NCBI RefSeq assembly: GCF_001039355.2
Contig: NW_019774637.1
Location: forward strand, 330,927-394,926
From: Lingula anatina
Lineage: Eukaryota; Brachiopoda; Lingulata; Lingulida; Lingulidae
Length of the DNA: 64,000 bases
Direction: 5' to 3'
Part shown: positions 29,842 through 42,289 of the stretch, piece after piece
Layout: each line of letters opens with the position of its first letter
Numbering within the stretch: position 1 is the first letter of the stretch
Made by a program: the position numbers and the translations under genes
Notes under the pieces: generated by a model
Databases searched by the model: none
What the model was told of the DNA's origin: nothing
What the model saw: only the letters and a program-made list of their open reading frames with translations

Positions 29842-31382
29842 CATTTGAGTATAGGTTTCTAAAGACAAATCTGATCTCATGGAAATACCTAGCTGAGAAT
29901 TTCTGAGACATCCATTGGCAATACAACAACAGAAAGTCGAGGACGATCGGAATCTTGTGGAATGCTTGTGGTATTTGCTCAGATTCATTTTCAAGAGAAA
30001 AATTAATGGAAATATTGTACACCAGGATCTGGATTCTGAACAGCACATAAAAATAAGAGAAATATTAACATTTCACACTAAAACTTGAAATTACAATGTT
30101 CTTATTATTCAAAAGAAAGGACACATTGATAAAGGATATATATGAACTGTTGGCTGTAAGAGGATGATGGCCCAAGTAATTGCATTAACAGCGTGGGAAG
30201 TTTTCTGCTATGATAACAGTGGAACTAAAACGAAAAGTTTGGACTAAAAGGAACAGTTACTGAACTGAAATATTTCCATTGGGAAGCAATTTACTGCAGC
30301 AGGTCAAAGAAGTAAATTGTCAAATTGTTGGTTGGATAATTTGTAATGTAAATGTAAGATAAAATTTTTTTGAAAGAAATGTCTGAATTTATCTTTTTAT
30401 TACGTGCAGATACTGTATGTGTCTGCATACATTTTAATAACAGTTTCTGTCCGTGCTGTTGTTTGGCACGAGATGTAGATCTGAACAGAAAGGGATTAGG
30501 CTTGTGATGGGGGGCTTAAATTACCTTAATTAAGTGCTCCATTTTTGCCATTCACACACATAAACAGAAAACATTTTCTTATAAAACAAAGACGCATTTA
30601 TTTCATCTGTGCATTTTGTTTTTAAAACCGAAGACAGGGGTTAAGCTTGCATGCTTGCACAAGGTCATCAGGAACATTATTATATTAACTACACTTGGTT
30701 ACTTATGGCATGATGATTTAATATAAAAACAAGGAAAGAACCCATCTTGAATTTCAAGGTGACAAGGCCCTTCATGTGGATCTAATCCAAGTATAAATCA
30801 AAAAGGCTAAAAAAATGTAGCATTTATAAATGTATTACTAGCAAACGCATTTGGCTACACATTACTAGTCAGCAAACGTAGCATACAAATGAGTAGGACT
30901 AAATAGGACCAACACATTGAATTTGGTAATAATTTTGTGTGTCAAAGCTACAATGATAGCGAGGCCATTATTTACAGATGTTGGAATCATTTACATAATG
31001 ACGTAAAATGAAAACTTTGGACACACTGTTCAGTAATCCATTCCCCTTACCAACATGAAACCACTTAAATTATGTTCCCGAACAGAAACAATTTGCTCGT
31101 CTCTTAATCACTACATTCCAAAAGCATCACGTAACAATCTCTGTCAGGAATACAACAACAAAAGGGGTAATGCCCAAGATGGATTTATATCAAGTCTCAA
31201 AAACGGGTAAAAAAAGCTATGCCAAGACCTAAACTTCTCGATCTTCTTCCTTCAAGATACAACAGCTTTGCTCTAGAATGTCCACTTCATGTGCCACTCA
31301 GACTAGCTCAAGTTCTGTTTCATCTGCTCCAGTTCAGCACAGGTTTTTCATTTTTCAGCTGTCACACCGTCTTTTATGAAAA
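29842..31382. other. PSMA7 3' UTR and spacer to NTF2 copy 1
   Basis: AT-rich, no gene seen. The part near 30985-31140 is homologous to 34560-34660 and 39106-39265 (shared CATTACATTC/AAA and ACCACTTAAATTAT phrases), marking the 3' flank of the duplicated NTF2 unit. Confidence 0.6.
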
Positions 31383-33193
31383 TCATAAGTTGTGCAAGCC
31401 TAGTCGAAATATATCATGAAACACTGCAAAACTTCCATTTACTGGCTTCAGACAAAATGTTCGGATAAACGCATTTGGAGGGTCATCATCAGTCTGAAAT
31501 AAAAGATAAATTTACATTTAATTTGATAAAACAAAGCCAACTTTACTAGGTGTGTACAGTTATGTATTCTAGGACTAATATCATTATTATGGTACCCCAC
31601 TGTATCAATGAAGGCATTTAAGTTTTTAATGACTGGTCATGGTTCTATAAATGATCTTGCTTGCGCACTCCTATTAACAACTATGATACGTAACAGGGCT
31701 TGACATTAAAGGTGGCCCACTGGCCCTGGGCCACTGAAAACCAACCTAGGACCATTGAATCACTGGGGTTACTGGCCCAAAGAGCAAGTCAAGTGTCATG
31801 TGTCAAATCATCCTTGCAACATTTACCAATATCTCGGGCCAGTATCGAAAAAAGTTAGTGTCAAGCTCTGTGTAAAATGTGCTAACCCATGAAAGCAAAG
31901 ACCTCAAAAATTGTAAAATGAAGACCAGTTGTTGAACCTGCAGCTGTGCAGGAGCTCTCACATTTTTTAAACAAAGGAGCAAGATTTTAATGGCACTGAA
32001 CTATTACTGTTAAAGATGACGACTACAAAGCCCCTCCATACTGGGGAGGAAGGAAAGGTGGGGGTAATAAAAAGAACCCACTTACTTTTAATTGTCCTAC
32101 AACTAAGATAATGACACCACCTTCAGTGGTGGGCTGAGTGTCTGTTGTTGTAATTACATGCTGAACCTTCTGAAAAGTCAATGACTGAAACAAAAAATGT
32201 GACAACATACATTAGCAAATTATAAGGATGAGGTTTAGTGCTGCTTTAATTTCTTATATTTTATTGCCTTTAATTCATAATTTCATTATTATTATTATTA
32301 TTATTGATAGAGACCCTTTTTTTAACTAAGTGGTGTTCTGAAAGACAAACAATGTTGGTTAGACCTTTACATTACCAATAAAAACACTAGTACTGTAAAG
32401 AAAGCACCATGACTGCACATATCACTGCACGTGTCCACGAGATTTGTTTAAACCATTCCTCATATTTTAAAAGTTAAATCTAAGTATTTTACCTTGAATT
32501 TTGCAACAATTGCCTCGGGTCCTTGGACCTGGTCACCTTCAAAGGTCAGCATTGCATTTGGCTAAAGAGACAGCATGGTAAATGTAAAGGTTTGGTTTAT
32601 GTGTCTTAATTTCTTCATTTTTTTATTTATTAACATTATTTCATTGAGGGTTAAAATATGGTAAATGTAAAATTTATCTTCCACAATAAGTAAAAAATAC
32701 AACCTATCACTGCCCTTGTTTCCCTGATGAAGCCTGGATACCAGCAGATAAAATACTGGTTAACTAGTAAATACTAGTTAATTTTCTTTCCTATAGCTAT
32801 TGTCAAATGAAACTTTATTCATTTTGGTAATTTTATACATATACCTTAATTTTCATTAACGCTTAAAATTTGAGTTACAGGGAGGGAAAATGCTGAATTT
32901 TGTGCTAGAATCACAACTGCCTGGTTCATGATGGTTCTGATATCTTTTACTATATATCACTGTCATATTATGTGAAAATGTTAACATATTAAGTTTATTT
33001 GTGTGTATTACGACACCTACCGCCCTACCGGTACATTGTACAGATTCTCGATTTTACTAATCGTTAAATCTGTGTGCCTCAGCTTCAATATACTCACAAG
33101 GTAAAACTGGCCGACACTTTCTCTTGAAGTGTCAAACATGTTGAAGTAGGTGTTAGTGAAAGATGCACCAATTTTTTCAAAAGTGTTTTCCAT
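31383..33193 (-). CDS. NUTF2: Nuclear transport factor 2 (NTF2), copy 1, canonical form
   Basis: Small dimeric carrier that imports RanGDP through FG-nucleoporins. Exons in coding order: 33098-33193, 32493-32561, 32086-32184, 31383-31493; all introns are phase 0; 124 residues (human 127). Motifs: MENTFEKIGASF start, LTFEGDQVQG, LTFQKVQHVITTTDTQPT, GGVIILVVGQLKTDDDPP, and C-terminal DIFRLGLHNL. The acidic residues that contact Ran in the human protein (Glu in the EGxQ segment, Asp in the DxD segment) are kept; the FxFG-binding Trp7 position is Phe. Directly upstream, an in-frame stop is followed by leader sequence that would read KFEVGVCQGTA, homologous to coding sequence of copies 2 and 3. 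This copy is the best candidate for the housekeeping NTF2. Confidence 0.93.
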
Positions 33194-33429
33194 CGCTGTG
33201 CCTTGACACACGCCCACCTCAAACTTGCAAACTTACAGTTTCCACCTTTCAAAATGTCAGTCACCAAAATACAATCTCGTCTTTTGTGAGATTTAGCGAG
33301 ATTTGCATTTTCCAAGATGTTTTAACGTCAAATCTATCAGAATAAAGCAAATTGCCGATATATTACATTAAAGTAGACAAAATAATAATTCAGCGAGGTT
33401 TTTTTTACATATTTGTAAATGCAAGGTAT

Positions 33430-33720
33430 CTCTGCAGGATTCAGGATATGGATTTTATGGATGGATTATATTTGGAGCATTAAATTAATAGCTTTTCTTG
33501 GTTACCGCCGTCTGTTGTCTTTCTGACACGCGTGAAAGGGAAAGCATGGGGCACTTGTGCAATAATTATATTTCATGCTAGTAAATTATTAAGGTAAGGA
33601 AGCAGGTGTTGTTACTTCGATTCAATCTGCTGGACATTTATGTTTTATTGGGTTATGCTGAAACGTTTGCCTTTTTAAACAAATTAGATAACTGCTTTTT
33701 CACAGAGCCGAAAATCTGAA
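33430..33720. repeat. Duplicated block upstream of NTF2 copy 1
   Basis: Homologous to 46480-46715: shared TTTGGAGCAT, AGCTTTTCTTG, TCTTTCTGACA, GGGAAAGCATGG and TATATTTCATGC in the same order. Both blocks lie upstream of an NTF2 first exon, so this is a trace of the tandem duplication. Confidence 0.7.
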
Positions 33721-33728
33721 TATCACTT

Positions 33729-33957
33729 ACACCCCATTTCCATAGATTTTTAGATCGATCTATCCCTGTGGGGAGTCTCACTAGATTACTGTCAGCTTGG
33801 CTGGCTTAAGCGTCTGTCCCGCCTACTAAAAGCTGTAAGGGGATAATTAACTATGGTGTCCGCTCGGCTGACTGCAATTTAGCCTGAACCCCCAGGGAGT
33901 TAGGTCGATCTAAAACTTAATCTTTAGATCGATCTAAACCTCTGGGAAAGCACCCTT
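33729..33957. mobile_element. MITE, ACACCCCATTTCC family, copy 3
   Basis: Starts ACACCCCATTTCCATAGAT, contains GATCGATCTATCCCTG and CCCCCAGGGAGTTAGGTCGA, and ends in a degenerate inverted end. Opposite orientation to copies 1 and 2. Confidence 0.8.
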
Positions 33958-34559
33958 AAACATTACTTACAGTGCTGCATTGTAAGCCCTTAATTATTAC
34001 TAAAAGTTATGGAGGGTACTTACGCAGTTTGTCATCCACATTTGCAAATATTTTATTTTTCTGTGTTTTTGAAAACTCACTTATGCGACGACTTTGATCA
34101 AATACAAGGGAGGAGGCATTCTAGGAAAATTTATGTGAGCGTCCTAAACTCAATATAAGAAAGTACATTACCGTACTAGGACAGTTTCACTTTGAGAGAA
34201 AATCTATGGAATACAATACGTGGCCAAGTGGTGAAGGCTAGGTCAGTAAATTAAAAAAAACTAGATAAACATTGCAGTGGGCAAAGGGGTTCTTTAATTG
34301 CAGAACTTTTCCAGCCTCAAGAGTGCAAGAAGTAAAAAAATTAAACTCAGAAAGTCTAGAGTCTGACGAAGAGAATGCTTGGGCCTGTGTCAAAAACCAC
34401 CATAATAAGTAATAAGTAATGCCTCAAATATTCAAGTAAAAAATGTTGCAATGTAGTTGCAATCTGATAATAACATAAGTAACTTTATAAGAAACTTAAA
34501 TCCCATTCAAATACAATGCCAGCTGAGGTTATTTTAGGAGTGTTACTATGTACATATAA

Positions 34560-35155
34560 AATTAATGTGAAACCACTTAAATTATATTCTCAAACAAACT
34601 TTTTGCTGATCTCTTAATCATTACATTCAAATGGCATCATAGGAGACTTGATCTCCTCAATCAAAAAAAAAAAAAACAACTGAATTAAGGGGTAATGCCA
34701 AAGATGGATTTATTGTCAGTGAGCAATGTTGGACTCAAATAAATAACTCAACTGCCGTCTTCAAAGCAAAAGGTGTATTTATTCAATTTTCAATCAGATA
34801 TTTATAATAAATCTGCAATCAAAATAATTTTTCTCGTGTAGATTTTCCATTTTCCACTGAGAAACTCTAGAAGGCAACCCTCGCACATACCAAATGGATG
34901 CCAGCACATCTTTAATAATACAGTATGTGTGAAGAGAACATTTCCACAATGACTCAGCTTTCTACCAAATAAACTTCATCATATTTTGTCAAATCTCAAA
35001 AATGTAAAAAGCCATGCAGCTTTAAGTTTATATTTCACAGTCGTCTTTTATGATACAACAGTTTTTCTCTGGCATGTCCATTTCACGATCCATTCAGTTT
35101 CATCTGCTCCAGTTCAGCACAGGTGTTTTTTCAGCTTTCATACAATCATTTAATC
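34560..35155. repeat. 3' flank of NTF2 unit, duplicated at 39106-39784
   Basis: 34685-35155 and 39300-39784 align over their whole length with few differences (shared AAAGGTGTATTTATTCAATT-like and CAATCAGATATTT phrases). They are the downstream and 3' UTR sequence of copies 2 and 3. 33958-34559 shows nothing further. Confidence 0.75.
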
Positions 35156-37464
35156 TTAATTGTTCAGGATTAGTCGAAATAAATCATTAACCACTAGAAG
35201 ACTGTCACCTACTTGCTTCAGGTGAAATGTCTGAGTGAAACCATGAATAGGATCATCATCAGTCTGAAATAAATAAAACATATGTTTCAGCTTGATAAAC
35301 AAAGCTGACTATACTTGATGTGTACAGATATGTGTACTGAAGGGCACTGATGTTTTTAATGACTGGTCATCTATAAATGCCTAAGCTTGTCATTTTCAAG
35401 GTATTCTCCACGTTTGCACAAAATAATTCATTATGGAGGACAGCTATTTATGAAGATCCATCTGGTTTGAGCACAGTGCTTCAGTTAAGAGCTCATGGGG
35501 AGTCAGTGCCCAGTATGAGAGAGTACTAGTAGGCCTAATTGTGAACACGTCCTTAAACATCAAATCCAAGTGCAGAGACAGGTTAAGCACTTATTTGGAG
35601 GAGGACATTTTGCCCTTTTCTCGAGGAAAATTAATTTTAGGAGTACCTTACATTAAAATATACATATCTGTCACAAGTTCCATATGTATATGTAAAACGT
35701 ACATTACAAAGTGTAATGACATCAGTTGGTTACCCTTTGATATCAGGGGCTTCTTAAAATAATATGAAGTATCAGCGATATAAAAATTTTGTTACAGACT
35801 ATCAGCACAGTATGTCATTATTCCTTGTTGTATCAGCAAAGAACAGTCAAAGGTTAGAAGACCCTTAAAAAGTGCAGGAATTATTTAAATAAAACCTTTT
35901 ATCTATTTCAGAAATTTCAGACAAGTGTTTGAAATGTAAAGAAATTTGATAACTTAGTCGAATTGGACATGAATCACTACAAAAAATCAAATCCCCCAAA
36001 TCTGAAAAAAGGAAAAAAGTTTCAATGGAGTTGAACCAAAACTGTAAGAGATAATGACTACATACAGGAAGGAGGAAGATGAAGGAGGGGTGGGAGAAAT
36101 AAAAAGTACCCACTTTTATTTTTCCCACAACCAATATAGTAATTCCACCATCAACCGTCGCCTGACTGTCCATTGTTGTAATCGAATGTTGAATCTTTTG
36201 AAAAGGCAATGACTGAAACAAAACATGTGACAGCATAGTAAACATTTACAAGCAAGATTAAGGAGTATATATTCTTTTAATATTAGTGCTCAGTAAAAAT
36301 CTTATATTTAATTACAAAAGATTTTTTGATGGAGAAAAACAATGTGGGTAATAGACTTATACGCAACACAGACACACACACACACGTGATGTGAAAAGGG
36401 CACCAAGTCTGCATCTCTGACTACGCATGATCACGAGGGATGTTCAAACCATATATACAAGTAAACTTAAGTGTTTTACCGTGAATTTTGCAACAATAGC
36501 TTGTGGGCCAGAAAACAGCTGTCCCTCAAAAGTCAGCTGTGCATCTGCCTGAAAGTAAGACAAAACATGGGTAAGTTTAGACGCACACTGCACATTTGAA
36601 AACTCCTCAAAGTCACTTTTTGTATCTAATCATTCAACAAAGCTACTGATCTTTTCCATTTGAGATTCTAAAAACTGTTAAAAACCTTGTCAGTTCCTTC
36701 TGAAATGTACAGGAAGACGGGGGAGGGGTCACTTAAAAAAAATTTAAAGGTGCATTTCAATCTAGTTGCTGCATCAAATCATCAGTGTTCATTCTACGGC
36801 GTGACCTTGCGCCATTGACGCATTAAAGTAGATGGTGCAACCTGCAATTTGGACCGCTCCTCCAAGTTTTAAAAAGAATAGCAAGGGTCTCCTATTTTTA
36901 ATTGTGTCGAATTTGTGAATAATTTAGAGCTTGTTTTCGCTCTTAATACTTGGGCGAAAAGATGCACTTTCTTGAACTTAATGTTTGACGACGTCATAAG
37001 TTTCATGTAAATCGGCAGTGATAATCGCTTTCGTGACGTTATAGATTTCTGAAACAAATGTCAATATTGTGAGGAGGGTGAGGGGCGTGGCTTTAGATAA
37101 TTTGCTGTATTATGACAGGAATTCATGCAACAGGTTTTCTAAGGCCCGTATCGTGACACTTTTACTACAATCTTTTAATGTCACTAGTGGTAGTGGAAAT
37201 AGCTGTGGTACGTGTGTTTTGGAATTCAGTGTAGTAGGCCTAATATTCTCAAGCGTGTCAAAAGTTACCAGTATGTTCAATACTCACGTGGTAAAACGGA
37301 CCAACGTTTGCTCTTGAACTGTCAAACGTGTTGAAATAATTGGTAAGGAAAGTCGTAGCAATGCTTTCTATCGGTGTCCCCTGACACACACCCACGTCAA
37401 ACCTAGGGTCCAACATAAGACAGATGAAAAGGATTAAAAACGCGGCTTGTCGTCTTTGGTCCAT
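35156..37464 (-). CDS. NTF2-like paralogue, copy 2, with signal-peptide-like N-terminus
   Basis: Exons in coding order: 37288-37464, 36480-36548, 36114-36212, 35156-35263; intron positions and phases are the same as in copy 1; 150 residues, about 25 longer than NTF2 at the N-terminus. The extension has a basic start (MDQRRQ), a hydrophobic core (AAFLILFICLML) and then DPRFDVGVCQG; cleavage after the Cys would be plausible but was not computed. The NTF2 fold is intact: LTFEGQLFSGPQ, LPFQKIQHSITTMDSQ, GGITILVVGKIKTDDDPI, C-terminal DLFRLILNN. The canonical start Met is replaced (TPIES) and the position of the FxFG-binding Trp is Ile. A secreted or membrane-anchored NTF2-fold protein is inferred. 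A later in-frame Met exists at position 17, inside the hydrophobic core. Confidence 0.85.
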
Positions 37465-37767
37465 ATTTAATTTACAGATAGCATTTTCATGCGCGCGCAC
37501 AATAGGGCTTTTGTTATATGCAGAATAATTTGCCAGTTTTTATGATAATGTGAATTGGTATAGCGTAAGCGGATGCTCCCATATATTGTAGCTGCGGTTT
37601 TGATGGTCGAAAACATAATCATTAAAGGTGGGGAAAGTAATAAATTTGTTTTTCATCTTTTGTTAAAATGAGTGGCAGGAACGGTGCGCAACAGGTGTCG
37701 TTGTAGTCCTCTGCTGTTCACACAAAGCATCGGTATGTTAGGGTGACTTACCGGGTGCTTGTTTACA

Positions 37768-37911
37768 AAACCTGGCCCAGTAGCTCCAAAGCATTGCGAC
37801 CGAGCGCAATCGTCTCGATTCCATAACTCGCCCATACTCGTCCTTTATAATACATTGTAGCCTCTATGTGATATCGCTATTCGCAATACGTGATGCTTTC
37901 GAGTTACGGAG
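37768..37911. mobile_element. MITE, GGGCTCTGTAACT family, copy 2 (reverse)
   Basis: Diverged, reverse-oriented relative of 8654-8795, sharing CATAACTCG, GTGATATCGCTATT and the end GAGTTACGGAGCCC. Confidence 0.6.
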
Positions 37912-38112
37912 CCCTGTTTGAAACTTGCGCAGTGCCAGAACTAAAAAGGAGGCTGATGCACAGAAATGCGTCATCTGCAGGGAAGAAGAAGAGTTAAATG
38001 GACGTTGAATCAAGCAATGAAATATTTTATTTCTCAGGTTAAATATGATGCGCTGTACAACTCCACTTCATCTTATCGTCCGAAACTTGGTTGAATTTCC
38101 TTGGTCTCAGTT

Positions 38113-38361
38113 TTAACAGGCGATCCCATTAATGGGATAATTAATACGTACGCGGATGTCATCCATAAAATTAAAGCATTGTGGCCTTATAAATTCTTCA
38201 CAATACCAGCTGATAGGTGTAGACGTGATAAATGGCTTGCAGCGATCAACAGGACAAGGATAATATAAATAGAGAGTAAAAAGTTTACTACACAAAAGAG
38301 TGCAGACTGTGATAAGTGTTACTGTCAGTGTTGCTGACAATATATGATACCTGCCACACAT
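38113..38361 (-). other. Open frame conserved upstream of NTF2 copies 2 and 3
   Basis: An 82-codon frame starting MCGRYHIL with a hydrophobic stretch (LTVTLITVCTLLCS) and several Cys. Its part reading YCEEF..P..FNFMDDI.VR is homologous to 45340-45405 upstream of copy 3, where the matching frame has a stop in place of a Cys codon. It may be a relic gene, an upstream exon or a conserved promoter; I do not recognise the protein. Confidence 0.3.
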
Positions 38362-38557
38362 GCCGTAGCTTTAGGGGGGATTGCCTAAGGCTAGAAATGC
38401 CTTAAAAATTTAATATTTTTAACAGTTATAAGCAAATTCAAACGACGGCCACTCTTTTCCCACTGCCCTAAGGTATTGCTAACACCTGTAGTTTGGGAGA
38501 AAAACGCAAAAAGGAGACTTCGGCTGATCTGCTGCTACTATACATGTATAGAGAAGC

Positions 38558-38659
38558 ATATTATCAACTTACGATCGTGCAGTCGTGGTTTTCTCACCTG
38601 ACGGGCACTTGTTTCAAGTGGAAAATGTCCAAGAGACAGTTCAAAAGGGATCAACAGCT
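38558..38659 (+). pseudogene. PSMA7: PSMA7 exon 1 relic
   Basis: Exactly the 102-bp length of PSMA7 exon 1 with no frameshift, preserving [17 protein letters not shown] and QKGSTA. The start ATG is ATA and several residues are changed (e.g. EYAQEA to ENVQET). The donor GTAAGT is GTAGGT. Homology continues about 150 bp into the intron (shared TTTGCTAACACCTACCT). No other PSMA7 exon was found nearby, so it is a decayed fragment carried by the tandem duplication. Confidence 0.88.
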
Positions 38660-39784
38660 GTAGGTTTCTTCATATTTGATGACACCACCACATTTGGTCA
38701 GTTAAATTTTGTCATAAATAGCCTCTTGCATGACTTACAAGTTATCTGGTGACCAAATTTGCTAACACCTACCTGTACCTTGTATTTATAATATTATTGT
38801 GCTCGTTCGTTAACTTGGTAACCTTAAAATGTATGTTATTCTTTTTTACACTTCCAACTTTGAGAACAATTATTTGATAATAGTGAAGTGCCCCTTGTTA
38901 AACATATGAGTATTAAAATATAATTGATCACAGAACAAAAACTGGCAAATAATATAGTATAAAAATTATCAAATAATATCTTAACCACCAAAATGTATAT
39001 TTTTTGTGTGAAAACACTTAAGGAATAAATTGAGCATTTAGATTGACAGATATTTCTGATTCCAGTCGTGGAGATCGTTACAAAAGTGGCCTCTTTTTTC
39101 TTATGTTGGAATCATTTACGTAAAGACGTAAAAGTGAAAACTTTGGTCACAAAGTTCGGTAATCCATTCCCCTATTTTCATGAAACTGCTTTCATTATAT
39201 TCCCAAACAGAAACAAAATTGCGGATCTCTTACTCATTACATTAAAAAAAACATGTATGGCTCAATAGATCTCATGTATCAAGAGTACAACAACTGAAGG
39301 GGTAATGCCAAAGACGGATTTATAATAAGTGAGAAATGTTGGACTCCAATAAAAACTCAACTGCCGCCTTCAGTTCTAAAACAAAAGGTGTCTTTATTCA
39401 ATTTTCAATCAGATATTTGTAATAAATCGACAATCAAAATAATTTTCTTGTGTAAATTTTTCATTTTCTACTGAGAAACTCAAGAAGGCAATCCTCACAC
39501 ATACCAAATGGATGCCAGCACATCTTTTACAATATAGTATGTGTGAAGAGAACATTACCACAATGACTCAGCTTTGTACCAAATAAACTTCATCATATTT
39601 TGTCAAATCTCAAAACAGTTAAAAAAAGTCATGCAGCTATAAGTTTATATTTTACATTCTTCTTCCTTCAGGATACAACAGTTTTTCTCTGGAATGTCCA
39701 TTTCATGACCCATTCAGTTTTATCTGCTCCAGTTTAGCACAGGTGTTTTTTCAGCTTTCACACAACCATTTCATCATAATTGCG

Positions 39785-42231
39785 CTAGTTTTGTCGCCAT
39801 ATGTCGTTAAACAATAAATAAGCCCCATTTACTGGCTTCAGGTAAAATGTACGGACAAAAGCAAGGGGAGGCATATCATCAATCTGAAATAAATAATGAA
39901 TTATAAGTTTTAGCTTTATAAAACAAAGCTGACTATACTTGGTGTATACAGGTATGGGGCGTTAAGGTTTTTATAATGACTGGTCATGAGTCTATAAAAG
40001 CCTATCAGCTTGTTACTTTCAAGGTACACTCCACATGTTAGCACTCTATAAATGAATTTGATATGTAGGATATGCTTACCCGTGAAAGAAAAGGCCTCAA
40101 AATCTAAAATAAAGACCAGTTTGCAAACTGCGCTGTGGCACCTTTCTAATTTTTATCTTGCCTTATCAAGGAAAGTGTCATAACACAGATTTTCTTGGGG
40201 TAAACGACAATTTTCCCATAGTTACCAGTGGATTTAGCGAACCCGTTCAAACAATTTGGTCATTTTTTAAAAGTGTGTTTAACTGCATTAATTTCTTACG
40301 AGATTACGGAGGCTAGCCGTCTTTGAAGGTCCACCCTGGTACAGTGTGTAATTTAGGGTCTATTCCCACAACTTTAGATCGATCTATCACCGCGGGGAGT
40401 CTCACCAGACTACCGTCAGATAATCCCCCTTAAGTGTCCGTCCCCGGCCACTACAAGCCGTAAGGGGCAATTAACGTTCGTGTCCGCCCGGCTGACAGCT
40501 ATTCAGCGCGAACCCCCAGGGAGTTAGGTCGATCCAAAATAGGTCGATCTAATCTATGGAAATGGGGTGTTAGACCGCATTCACGAGTTGAGCCATGACT
40601 CTACAAATCCACGAAATATGGCGGACGTACATGAAAGAAAACCGCCTAATCTTTTAATAGTCTCTCCGCCTCTCACAAGCCTCCCCATGCGTCGTCCCTG
40701 CGGGGGTACAGCCATTAAAGCACTAATAACTCTTCCTTTGAGATTCAAAATTCCGTAAGAAATACATTCTAAACAACGCGTGGAAATATATTATATTGCA
40801 TTTAACCACTAAAACGGCTGTTATTGTAGTAAAACTAAAAACTGTGCTTGTCAATAGGGCTTTCGGTGCCTTTCTTCCCGGTTGTCAAGGCATCCGTTGC
40901 CAAGGACTTTGGCGTGTCACGCGGATTCTCGCGTTCATTCGAGACCAAATAACATTTGGCGGGATAAGATATAGCAGGCGTATGATGCAATCCTCAGACG
41001 TAAGTTGCGAGTTTTTGTAATGTCAGAGAGGGCTCCGTCAGTTAAAATCTCTTAAAAGATTTAAACAAAAAACCAAGCGTTTAGGAAAAAAACCTAGACT
41101 AACTTTGAATGCAGGAATGGGGTCGTTGACCATTGGTTAGTACGGGAAAATTGCCGTTTACATCAGGAAAATCCAATTTTTGGCCAAAACGAAGATTTAT
41201 TATGACTTTAAATCTTTGCTGCATTCGCCATGCGGAAGCTACCTGAGAAATATTAAGTGCGCATGCTCATCAATTAAACTCGTGGTGAAGAAAGCATGGC
41301 GGCTGGAGGCGATCGAAGGGAGGGGGTTAAAAAAGAACCCACTTACTTCCATTTGTCCTACAACCAATGTTATTATTCCACCATCAGTGGTTGTCTGACT
41401 GTCTATTGTTGTAATCGTATGTTGGATATTTTGAAAAGGCAATGCCTGAAACAAAATTTGTTACAACATAGTAGGCCTATACATTAACAGAAAAGATTTA
41501 ATAGGTCATGTTTTTTAGTATAAGTGCTCATTAACATCTTGTTTCATTATAAATATAACTGAATTTATTAGATCAAGAAAAACCATGTGGGCAATTCTCT
41601 TAGAAAAAAAACTAGTAAAGTGAAAAGGGTACCATAACCAAGTCTGCGCATAATAATTCTAATCAACATTTGTAAGAACTTTTTTGCAGTGTGTGAATGG
41701 TGTGTGGAAGGTGTCTTTGTCTCTCATTATGTTGTAAATGTCCTGTATTAATTTTCGTGAAAAAAAGGCTGCGCATCTCTGCACATGCTCACGGTGGATG
41801 TTGAAACCATTCTTTATATTTGTAAACCTAAGTATTTTACCTCCAAATTTGCAACAATTGCCTGTCGACCAGAGAACTGTTGTCCTTCAAAAGTCAGCAG
41901 TGCATATGTCTGAAAGTAATACGAAACATGGTACAAAGCTACTGATCTTTTCAACTTGAGATTTTAAAAACTGTAAAACCTCCTCTTAGTTCCTTCTGGA
42001 ATGCACAGGAAAACTGCGTCAGTCGCTTAGATCAATATAAATCGTCGCAGTAGCACGTTCAAGAAGGTCAATGTTGCTGTGACTATCGCTCAAACGTCCG
42101 AGTTGCATCTTATCAGGTAATACTGTAAAAACATCTATTTGCATATAAACGCCTAAAAAAGTCTCAAAGTATTTATTTCAATTATTTATACAGCTACCAG
42201 TAGCATTCCGGGTTTCACGTGCAGCCGGGTC

Positions 42232-42289
<58 letters not shown>

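Noticed and set aside
37465-37500. Upstream extension of NTF2 copy 2 starting at a GTG
   Set aside because: GTG is not a usual nuclear start; the ATG at 37464 aligns with the ATG of copy 3.
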